This document shows positions 1-5,641 of a stretch of 5,641 nt of DNA, piece by piece (position 1 is the first letter of the stretch; each line of letters begins with the position of its first letter). The position numbers were made by a program, and so were the translations under genes. The notes under the pieces were generated by a model. It had not been told where the DNA came from. It searched no databases and saw only the letters and a program-made list of their open reading frames with translations. The DNA is from JACCVL01 sp038233135 (lineage in GTDB: Bacteria > Actinomycetota > Actinomycetes > Propionibacteriales > Nocardioidaceae), in contig JBBSMN010000189.1 of the NCBI GenBank assembly GCA_038233135.1, positions 1 through 5,641 on the forward strand. Reading direction: 5' to 3'.

Positions 1-531
1 GCGGGGGCCGCCGGCGGGGGGCGCGGGCCCCCCCCCGACAGCGTCGGCGCCACTGTCACCGCCGATGACTCCCCCGATGTCGTGGGACTCGTGGCCCGGA
101 CGACAGACTCGGACTGGCAGCGGGTGTCTGCGCCGTGCAAGAGCCGCGCTCCTTCGGTAGCAACGGATGGCACCACCCTGTGGTGCCTGTGCTTCAGCGA
201 CACCGGCAGCACCCTGTTCGTGGCTGATGTGAGTGATGGACTGGACAGCCCGAGCTGGTCGACCACCCGTCTCCCCGGCGCAACTGACGCCGGGCTCGGG
301 GCGTGGGGGGACGGAACGGCAGTGGCGGCAGCGGGCAAGCGCGTCTTCCGGGTGGACGCAGACGGTCGGACGACCGATCTTGGTGCCGGGGCGCGCGGAC
401 TGGACCTCGTTGGCGACGACTACACCGTCCGCGCGACGGACAAGTGCTGGGTGGCAACGTTCCGCGGGCGGCTGCTGCGCACCCCAGACGACGGGCGCAG
501 CTGGTCCCCGGTGCGGGTCAACCTGCGCTGA
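1..531 (+). CDS. C-terminal part of a probable beta-propeller (BNR/Asp-box) protein, 5' end outside window
   Basis: The reading frame is open from the first base to a TGA at 529-531, giving 176 residues with no start needed inside the window. A GTG at 82 exists but has no ribosome binding site, so I treat the gene as 5'-truncated by the window edge. The protein is a series of short beta-strand-like segments rich in Gly, Asp, Thr and Trp. Near its end (residues 161-168 of the visible part) is TPDDGRSW, which fits the Asp-box pattern S/T-x-D-x-G-x-x-W found in sialidase, BNR and photosynthesis-system-II-stability-type propellers. Four cysteines are visible (46, 62, 64, 149), which would suit an exported or disulfide-bonded domain, although no signal peptide can be seen because the N terminus is missing. 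No catalytic residues can be assigned. It ends 52 nt before lhr on the same strand, so co-transcription is possible. The Asp-box supports the fold only; the function is unknown. Confidence 0.72.
   Translation, partial: AGAAGGGRGPPPDSVGATVTADDSPDVVGLVARTTDSDWQRVSAPCKSRAPSVATDGTTLWCLCFSDTGSTLFVADVSDGLDSPSWSTTRLPGATDAGLGAWGDGTAVAAAGKRVFRVDADGRTTDLGAGARGLDLVGDDYTVRATDKCWVATFRGRLLRTPDDGRSWSPVRVNLR
3..36. repeat. G/C homopolymer-rich stretch at the left edge
   Basis: Runs of five G (3-7), six G (16-21) and nine C (28-36), with a GGGCCC palindrome at 25-30, make this stretch almost pure G/C. The G6 and C9 runs can pair into a very stable hairpin. In the frame of the first gene it encodes a Gly/Ala-rich then Pro-rich stretch, plausible as a linker ahead of a propeller domain. 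Long G/C homopolymers are also typical sites of sequencing or assembly error, so the reading frame upstream of about position 37 should be trusted less than the rest. Confidence 0.5.
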
Positions 532-583
532 CCAGGATCCCCGCCGCGGGCGATTGTCGGCGCTGTCGGCCAGAATCGTCATC

Positions 584-3500
584 GTGAGTAGGTCCCGGTC
601 CCAGCAACCAGCAGGCACCCCCGACGCCGAGCAGGTGCTGGCCCGGTTCTCCTCGTTGACCCGGGGCTGGTTCACCGGAGCTTTCGCCGCACCCACCCCC
701 GCACAGGTCGGCGCGTGGGATGCGATCTCGTCCGGTGAGCACACCCTGGTCGTGGCTCCGACCGGCTCGGGAAAGACGCTGGCGGCCTTCCTGTGGGCGC
801 TCGACCGGCTCGCCGGGCAACCGGTCGAGCGCGACCTGAAGCGACGCTGCAGGGTGCTGTACGTCTCCCCGTTGAAGGCGCTGGCGGTCGACGTCGAGCG
901 CAACCTGCGGGCCCCCCTCGCTGGGATCCGTCAGGCTGCCTCAGGGCTGGGTCTGCCCGCCCCGGATGTCCGGGTCGGGATCCGCACCGGGGACACCCCG
1001 CCGGACGAACGGCGCCGGTTGGCCGCCCGCCCGCCAGACGTGCTCATCACCACGCCGGAGTCGCTCTTCTTGGTCCTGACCTCACAGGCGCGCGAGTCGC
1101 TGCGCGGCGTACAGACGGTGGTCATCGACGAGGTGCATGCCGTCGCGGGCTCCAAACGCGGAGCCCATCTGGCACTGTCGCTGGAGCGGCTGGACGCGTT
1201 GCTCGACTCCCCCGCGCAGCGCATCGGTCTGTCGGCCACCGTCCGGCCGACCGACGAGGTGGGCCGGTGGCTCGGCGGCGCGGCCCGCTGCAGGGTGGTG
1301 CAACCCCCGAGCGAGAAGCGGTTCGACCTGGGTGTTGTGGTGCCGGTCGAGGACATGAGCGACCTCGGCAGCACCGGTAGACCCGGCGGCGGTAAGGGGC
1401 CCGACGAGCCGGGTCAAGCGCCGTCCACATCGATCTGGCCGCACGTCGAGGAGCGGATCGCCGACCTGATCGGCCAACACCGGTCGACGATCGTGTTCGC
1501 GAACTCGCGACGGTTGGCCGAGCGGCTGACCGCCCGGCTGAACGAGATCGCCGCCGACCGCGCCGACGACGCGGATGCACACGAGAGCCAGCGATCCGCA
1601 GACGAGCAGCCCGCCCGACCCCCGGCCGAGGTGATGGGCCAAAGCGGCCAGTCGCCCGGGACCGGCCAGCTGCTGGCGCGAGCGCACCACGGCTCGGTGA
1701 GCAAGGAGCAGCGGGCACTGATCGAGGACGACCTCAAGTCCGGCCGGCTGCCCTGCGTGGTGGCCACCAGCAGCCTCGAGCTCGGCATCGACATGGGGGC
1801 GGTTGACCTGGTCGTCCAGGTGGAGGCCCCACCGTCGGTGGGCAGCGGGCTGCAACGGGTGGGCCGGGCCGGCCACCAGGTCGGTGAGGTGTCGCGCGGG
1901 GTGGTGTTTCCCAAGCACCGGCAAGACCTCGTGCAGGCAGCGGTGACCGTCGAACGAATGCGTGCCGGTCAGATTGAGTCGCTCGCCGTCCCGCAGAACC
2001 CGCTCGATGTACTCGCCCAGCAGGTGGTGGCCATGGTGTCGATCGACGACCTCCAGGTCGACGACGTGTTTGCGACCGTTCGGCGCGCCGCCCCGTTCGC
2101 CACGCTGCCGCGCTCCGCGTTCGAGGCCAGCCTCGACCTGCTGGCCGGGCGCTACCCGTCGGAGGAGTTTGCCGAGCTGCGGCCCCGCATCGTGTGGGAC
2201 CGGGTTGCCGGCTCGCTGAGTGGCCGCCCCGGTGCCCAGCGGCTGGCGGTGACCTCGGGGGGCACCATCCCCGACCGGGGCCTGTACGGGGTCTTCCTGG
2301 TCGGTGCCGAGGGCGCCGCCAGGCGAGTCGGTGAGCTCGATGAGGAGATGGTCTACGAGTCGCGAGTCGGCGACGTGTTCGCCCTCGGTGCCACCAGCTG
2401 GCGGATCGAGGACATCACGCACGACCGGGTGCTGGTCTCACCTGCACCCGGGCAGCCGGGACGCCTGCCGTTCTGGAAGGGCGACGCCCAAGGCAGACCC
2501 GCCGAGCTGGGGGCGGCGCTGGGGGCCTTCGTCCGTGAGCTGTCCGGCGCCGCACCCGAGACGGCCCTGGAACGCTGCCAACGCGCCGGTCTGGACGACT
2601 GGGCGGCCAGCAACCTGATGGGGTTCCTGGGCGAGCAGCGGGACGCGACCGGTCACGTGCCGCACGACCGGGCGCTGCTGGTCGAGCGCTTCCGCGACGA
2701 GCTCGGCGACTGGCGGGTGGTGCTGCACTCGCCGTACGGCCTGCCGGTGCATGCACCGTGGGCGTTGGCGATCGGGGCTCGGCTGCGCGAGCGACTGGAC
2801 GTCGACGGGCAGGCGATGGCCAGCGACGACGGCATCGTCGTCCGGGTCCCGGACACCGACGCCGACCCACCTGGCGCGGAGCTTTTCATGCTCGAGCCCG
2901 ACGACATCGACCAGCTCGTCACCACCGAGGTGGGCGGGTCCGCGCTGTTCGCGGCCCGGTTCCGCGAGTGCGCGGCGCGGGCGCTGCTGCTGCCCCGCCG
3001 CGACCCGGGCCGCCGCAGCCCGCTGTGGCAGCAACGGCAGCGCTCCGCGCAGCTGCTCGAGGTCGCCCGGCGCTATCCCAGCTTTCCGATCGTGCTCGAG
3101 ACCGTCCGCGAGGTGCTGCAAGACGTCTACGACGTTCCAGCCCTGACCGAGCTGCTGCGACGTGTCGAGGCCCGCTCGGTGCGGGTCCTCCAGGTCGACA
3201 CGGTGACACCGTCGCCGTTCGCCCGGTCGCTGATGTTCGGCTACGTTGCGGCCTTCTTGTACGAGGGCGACAGCCCCCTGGCCGAGCGACGCGCAGCCGC
3301 CCTGTCGTTGGACTCCACGCTGCTGGCCGAGCTGCTCGGTCGCGCCGAGCTTCGCGACCTGCTCGACGAGTCGGTGGTCACCGACCTCGAAGCCGAGCTG
3401 CAACGCCGCACGGGGCAGCGGCAGGCCCGAGACGCCGAGGGTGTTGTCGACCTGCTCCGCCTGATTGGACCACTGACCGCTGCCGAGGTGGCCGAGCGCA

Positions 3501-5254
3501 CCCGGCCGGGGGGGCCGGTCAACGACTGGTTGTCCGGCCTGCGCTCGGCTCGGCGGGCAGTCGAGGTGGTGATCGGCGGGCAGCCTTGGTGGGCGGTGGT
3601 CGAGGACGTTGCCAGGCTGCGGGACGCCCTCGGTGTGCCGGTGCCACCGGGACTGCCTGGACCTGGGGCTTTCAGCGAGCCGGTGGACGACCCCCTCGGC
3701 GACCTGGTCTCGCGCTACGCCCGTTGCCACGGTCCGTTCACCGCCGATGAGGTGGCCGGTCGGTGGCGGCTCGGCCGCGCCGTCGTGGTGGACTCGCTGA
3801 GGCGACTGGCCTCGGCGGGGCGGGTGGTCGAGGGCGAGTTCCGTCCGGGTGGGCGGGGCAGCGAGTGGTGCGGCAGCGAGGTCTTGCGACGGTTGCGGCG
3901 GCGGTCGCTGGCCGCGCTGCGTGCCGAGGTCGAGCCGGTCGAGCCGGCGACGTTGGGCCGCTTCCTGCCGACCTGGCAACACGTCGGCGGTCGGCTGCGG
4001 GGCGCCGGCGGCGTGCTGACCGTCGTCGAGCAGCTGGCTGGCTGCGCAGTGCCCGCGTCGGCATGGGAATCGCTGGTGCTGCGGGCACGGGTCGCCGACT
4101 ATCAGCCGGCGATGCTCGACGAGCTGACCGCCGCCGGCGAGGTGATCTGGGCGGGCGCCGGTGGCCTGCCCGGTGCCGGCGGCTGGGTGGGTCTGCACCT
4201 GTCGGACACCGCGACGCTCACGCTGCCGGACCCGACGCCGCTGGTTGAGCTCAGCGAGCTGCCGACCCGCATTGTCGAGGCCCTCGCAGGCGGCGGGGCG
4301 TACTTCTTCCGCCAGCTTTCGCAGGTGGTCGGCGCCACCGACGACGATGCCGTGCACACCGCCTTGTGGGAGCTGGTCTGGTCCGGGCACATCAGCAACG
4401 ACACGCTTGCGCCGCTGCGGACGCTGACCAGCGGCAGCAGGGGTGCGCATCGCACGCGCCGCAGCGCGCCGCGCGCCCGCTACCCCACGCCGGGCGGACA
4501 GCGAGGCAGAGTTGGCCGGGCGGGCCGGATGGGGCGTGCGTCGCTGCCGTCGCGGTCCGGCCCGCCGACGGCGGCAGGTCGCTGGTCACTGCTGCCCGAC
4601 CGGGACAACGACCGAACGCTGCGCACGCATGCGGCCGCCGAGCTGCTGCTCGAGCGGCACGGGGTGTTGACCCGAGGGGCGGTGGTCAGCGAGCGCATCG
4701 ACGGCGGCTTCGCCGGGGTCTACAAGGTGCTGTCCGCCTTTGAGGACGCCGGCCGCTGCCGCCGCGGCTACTTCGTCGGCTCACTGGGCGCCGCCCAGTT
4801 CGCCGGGGCGGGCGCGGTGGACCGGCTGCGCGCCGAGGCGGGCGAGGCCAGCGAGCAGCTCGCCGCACCGCGACGGGCGCTCACGCTGGCCGCCACCGAC
4901 CCGGCCAACCCGTACGGTGCGGCCCTCCCATGGCCCGACCGGAGCCAGGCGGAGACCGGCCCCGGTGCAGGGCACAGGCCCGGCCGCAAGGCCGGCGCCG
5001 TGGTGGTCCTGGTCGACGGTGCCCTGGTGCTCTACGTCGAGCGCGGCGGTCGGACCCTGCTGACCTTCAGCGAGGGCGACGAGACGCTGCGCCCAGCCGT
5101 CGATGCGCTGGTCGTCGCGGTGCGCTACGGCTCACTCGGCAAGATCACCGTCGAGCGCGCCGACGGGGAGCAGGTGCACGGCACGGCGCTGGGCGTCGCC
5201 CTGGAGCGCGCCGGGTTCCACGCCACCCCGAGGGGGTTACGGCTGCGGGCGTGA
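584..5254 (+). CDS. lhr: Lhr-type ATP-dependent DNA helicase (superfamily 2), complete
   Basis: 1556-residue Lhr, close to the roughly 1510-1540 residues of mycobacterial and E. coli Lhr. Known family role: ATP-driven 3'-to-5' translocation on single-stranded DNA and unwinding of duplexes, preferring RNA:DNA hybrids in M. smegmatis; linked to DNA repair. Visible motifs: Walker A APTGSGKT (58-65), Ia VSPLKAL (94-100), TTPES (156-160), DEVH box (182-185), SAT (217-219), IV IVFANS (303-308), V ATSSLELGID (394-403), VI QRVGRAGH (424-431). A winged-helix and Lhr-core region follows (about 465-885, with RSPLWQQRQR at 811-820). The C-terminal region (about 890-1556) matches the winged-helix array that makes mycobacterial Lhr oligomeric. 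An acidic insert lies at 324-362 and an Arg-rich linker at 1283-1328. Start: GTG 584 gives 20 residues before RFSSLTRGWF, similar to mycobacterial proteins. No Shine-Dalgarno is visible. GTG 635 is an alternative start; the longer frame from 233 would overlap the upstream gene. A rare TTA codon lies at 5237-5239. Confidence 0.96.
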   Translation: MSRSRSQQPAGTPDAEQVLARFSSLTRGWFTGAFAAPTPAQVGAWDAISSGEHTLVVAPTGSGKTLAAFLWALDRLAGQPVERDLKRRCRVLYVSPLKALAVDVERNLRAPLAGIRQAASGLGLPAPDVRVGIRTGDTPPDERRRLAARPPDVLITTPESLFLVLTSQARESLRGVQTVVIDEVHAVAGSKRGAHLALSLERLDALLDSPAQRIGLSATVRPTDEVGRWLGGAARCRVVQPPSEKRFDLGVVVPVEDMSDLGSTGRPGGGKGPDEPGQAPSTSIWPHVEERIADLIGQHRSTIVFANSRRLAERLTARLNEIAADRADDADAHESQRSADEQPARPPAEVMGQSGQSPGTGQLLARAHHGSVSKEQRALIEDDLKSGRLPCVVATSSLELGIDMGAVDLVVQVEAPPSVGSGLQRVGRAGHQVGEVSRGVVFPKHRQDLVQAAVTVERMRAGQIESLAVPQNPLDVLAQQVVAMVSIDDLQVDDVFATVRRAAPFATLPRSAFEASLDLLAGRYPSEEFAELRPRIVWDRVAGSLSGRPGAQRLAVTSGGTIPDRGLYGVFLVGAEGAARRVGELDEEMVYESRVGDVFALGATSWRIEDITHDRVLVSPAPGQPGRLPFWKGDAQGRPAELGAALGAFVRELSGAAPETALERCQRAGLDDWAASNLMGFLGEQRDATGHVPHDRALLVERFRDELGDWRVVLHSPYGLPVHAPWALAIGARLRERLDVDGQAMASDDGIVVRVPDTDADPPGAELFMLEPDDIDQLVTTEVGGSALFAARFRECAARALLLPRRDPGRRSPLWQQRQRSAQLLEVARRYPSFPIVLETVREVLQDVYDVPALTELLRRVEARSVRVLQVDTVTPSPFARSLMFGYVAAFLYEGDSPLAERRAAALSLDSTLLAELLGRAELRDLLDESVVTDLEAELQRRTGQRQARDAEGVVDLLRLIGPLTAAEVAERTRPGGPVNDWLSGLRSARRAVEVVIGGQPWWAVVEDVARLRDALGVPVPPGLPGPGAFSEPVDDPLGDLVSRYARCHGPFTADEVAGRWRLGRAVVVDSLRRLASAGRVVEGEFRPGGRGSEWCGSEVLRRLRRRSLAALRAEVEPVEPATLGRFLPTWQHVGGRLRGAGGVLTVVEQLAGCAVPASAWESLVLRARVADYQPAMLDELTAAGEVIWAGAGGLPGAGGWVGLHLSDTATLTLPDPTPLVELSELPTRIVEALAGGGAYFFRQLSQVVGATDDDAVHTALWELVWSGHISNDTLAPLRTLTSGSRGAHRTRRSAPRARYPTPGGQRGRVGRAGRMGRASLPSRSGPPTAAGRWSLLPDRDNDRTLRTHAAAELLLERHGVLTRGAVVSERIDGGFAGVYKVLSAFEDAGRCRRGYFVGSLGAAQFAGAGAVDRLRAEAGEASEQLAAPRRALTLAATDPANPYGAALPWPDRSQAETGPGAGHRPGRKAGAVVVLVDGALVLYVERGGRTLLTFSEGDETLRPAVDALVVAVRYGSLGKITVERADGEQVHGTALGVALERAGFHATPRGLRLRA

Positions 5255-5261
5255 CCCCGAC

Positions 5262-5285
5262 CGGACGGGTCAACGACCCCGTCTG
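5262..5285 (+). terminator. Hairpin just after lhr, probable terminator without U-tract
   Basis: Seven nt after the lhr stop, GACGGGT (5264-5270) pairs with ACCCCGTC (5276-5283) around a CAACG loop, leaving one bulged C. A G-U pair and a C-G pair can extend the base of the stem. The position and GC-rich stem fit a transcription terminator of lhr. There is no T-run after it, which is common for actinobacterial terminators but makes the call less certain. It could instead only protect the mRNA 3' end. Confidence 0.45.
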
Positions 5286-5300
5286 CACCGGCTCTGAGCA

Positions 5301-5324
5301 GCGCGTTTAGGCCTTTGAACGCGC
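5301..5324. repeat. Inverted repeat GCGCGTT / AACGCGC in the lhr downstream region
   Basis: Perfect 7-bp arms at 5301-5307 and 5318-5324 flank a 10-nt spacer. It may be a second hairpin of the lhr 3' region or a protein-binding site upstream of the secreted-protein gene. Its right part overlaps the first copy of the direct repeat described at 5305-5352. No T-run follows it. Confidence 0.4.
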
Positions 5325-5352
5325 AGTGGACCGGTGTTTAGCGATCCGAACG
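5305..5352 (+). repeat. Two direct repeats GTTTAG-N6-GAACG, 31 bp apart, upstream of the secreted-protein gene
   Basis: Copy one is GTTTAG at 5305-5310 and GAACG at 5317-5321. Copy two is GTTTAG at 5336-5341 and GAACG at 5348-5352. In both copies the six bases between the blocks differ (gccttt and cgatcc), so the conserved parts are the two blocks and their spacing. Each copy also reads as an imperfect inverted repeat GTT-N10-AAC. The 31-bp period is close to three helical turns. This is consistent with a two-site operator, but the regulator is not recognisable. Confidence 0.4.
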
Positions 5353-5367
5353 GCAAACGGTCACCGG
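5331..5367. repeat. Inverted repeat CCGGTG / CACCGG with long spacer
   Basis: Six-base arms at 5331-5336 and 5362-5367 are separated by 25 nt. Inside them TTT (5337-5339) can also pair with AAA (5355-5357) if four bases, CGGT, bulge out. The arms enclose the second GTTTAG-N6-GAACG copy. In GC-rich DNA six-base arms arise easily by chance, so this is a weak call. Confidence 0.22.
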
Positions 5368-5384
5368 AGCCGCTCGCGACTGCT

Positions 5385-5390
5385 TACTGT
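5385..5390 (+). promoter_or_regulatory. Possible -10 element TACTGT for the secreted-protein gene
   Basis: TACTGT fits the actinobacterial -10 pattern TANNNT. It would place transcription start near 5397 and give a leader of about 45 nt before the ATG at 5442. No convincing -35 (TTGACA-like) lies 16-18 nt upstream. An alternative pair is TTGAAC (5315-5320) with TAGCGA (5339-5344), but its -10 lacks the final T. Confidence 0.25.
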
Positions 5391-5427
5391 CGCCTCAGGT
5401 GCTCAACTGGGGGTGCCGCTCATCAGT

Positions 5428-5433
5428 GAAGGA
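5428..5433 (+). promoter_or_regulatory. Shine-Dalgarno sequence GAAGGA of the secreted-protein gene
   Basis: GAAGGA ends 8 nt before the ATG at 5442, which is near-ideal spacing. It fixes the start codon of the following gene and contrasts with lhr, which has no such site. Confidence 0.8.
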
Positions 5434-5441
5434 TCCCACTC

Positions 5442-5641
5442 ATGCGGTTTCTCAAGATGGCGACAGCTGTAGCGGCTGTGCCCGCTCTCGTCCTCGGCAC
5501 GGGCGGCATCGCCGCCGCCGACAACGTCCAGAACGACGTCGTGGTGGGTGGCAACGACACCATCACCGCCGGCGGCTCCACCACCGTCAGCTACAAGATC
5601 AGCGCGACGTCGAGCGACGGGCAAAAGGGCTGCAACGCCGA
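5442..5641 (+). CDS. N-terminal part of a Sec-secreted protein of unknown function, 3' end outside window
   Basis: ATG 5442 follows a good ribosome binding site and the frame stays open to the right edge (66 full codons plus two bases). The first 26 residues form a classical Sec signal peptide: a charged n-region with R2 and K5, a hydrophobic core around A7-L18, and an Ala-Ala-Ala site at 24-26, with cleavage predicted before D27. There is no lipobox cysteine, so it is probably released or wall-associated and not a lipoprotein. The mature start is polar and Asn/Thr/Gly-rich, with the stretches NDVVVGGND and ITAGGSTTVSYKI, then a cysteine at residue 64. The alternation resembles the first strands of an immunoglobulin-like beta-sandwich, and actinobacterial secreted proteins with Ig-like repeats often begin this way; this is from memory and not tested. 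The function cannot be assigned from 66 residues. It is separated from lhr by 187 nt and probably transcribed on its own. Confidence 0.8.
   Translation, partial: MRFLKMATAVAAVPALVLGTGGIAAADNVQNDVVVGGNDTITAGGSTTVSYKISATSSDGQKGCNA

Noticed and set aside
233..583. Upstream extension of lhr to an ATG at 233
   Set aside because: It would overlap the upstream gene by about 300 nt, adds 117 residues of Arg/Gly/Ser-rich sequence unlike any Lhr N terminus, and has no ribosome binding site.
1082..2422. 446-codon open frame on the - strand inside lhr
   Set aside because: It lies wholly antisense to conserved helicase motifs. Its translation is rich in His, Arg, Gly and Pro with no recognisable domain, as expected for a shadow frame in very GC-rich coding DNA.
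2758..3750. 330-codon open frame on the + strand in another frame of lhr
   Set aside because: The translation is almost entirely Arg, Gly, Ala and Pro, typical of an off-frame reading. The lhr frame is intact across it.
2438..4450. 670-codon open frame on the - strand inside lhr
   Set aside because: It is also antisense to lhr. Its length reflects the scarcity of stop codons in high-GC DNA; the composition is low-complexity (Gln, Arg, Pro, His) and no start signal or motif is visible.
5317..5338. ECF sigma promoter of the GGAAC / GTT type
   Set aside because: The GAAC at 5317 lacks the preceding G, and the gap to GTTT is 15 nt, shorter than the usual 16-19 nt.
5315..5344. TTGAAC / TAGCGA as a housekeeping promoter
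   Set aside because: The -35 matches four of six bases, the spacer is 18 nt and the -10 lacks the final T. It is too weak to list, and the bases overlap the repeats that explain the conservation better.
1..5641. CRISPR array, tRNA, rRNA, insertion sequence or attachment site
   Set aside because: I found no regularly spaced repeats, tRNA-like cloverleaf, transposase motif or terminal inverted repeats when reading both strands.

Overview
This window comes from a high-GC actinobacterium. The evidence is the strong G/C bias at third codon positions, the GTG starts, the near absence of TTA codons, and a full-length Lhr helicase whose sequence style closely matches the mycobacterial enzyme. I cannot name the genus. 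All three genes I can support are on the + strand.

Layout. Positions 1-531 hold the 3' end of a gene for a probable beta-propeller (BNR/Asp-box) protein, cut by the left edge. After a 52-nt gap, positions 584-5254 hold one complete large gene: the Lhr-type superfamily 2 DNA helicase (1556 aa), with every helicase motif intact and the full C-terminal winged-helix region. Positions 5255-5441 are a short but structured intergenic region. It contains a strong hairpin just after the lhr stop, a second inverted repeat, a pair of direct repeats 31 bp apart, and a possible -10 element. At 5442, behind a clear Shine-Dalgarno sequence, a gene for a Sec-exported protein begins. It is cut by the right edge after 66 codons.

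How the parts relate. Lhr is a DNA-repair helicase: a 3'-to-5' single-strand DNA translocase that unwinds duplexes, preferring RNA:DNA hybrids in the mycobacterial enzyme. The short gap and shared strand allow read-through from the propeller gene into lhr, but no functional link is visible. The last gene looks like a separate transcription unit with its own leader, behind a likely lhr terminator. In mycobacteria lhr sits next to nei, a DNA glycosylase gene. No such neighbour lies immediately on either side here.

I do not see a new multi-gene system in this window. The points most worth a second look are the paired GTTTAG-N6-GAACG repeats upstream of the secreted-protein gene, the single TTA codon five codons before the lhr stop codon, the lhr start without a ribosome binding site, and the two lineage-style insertions in Lhr.
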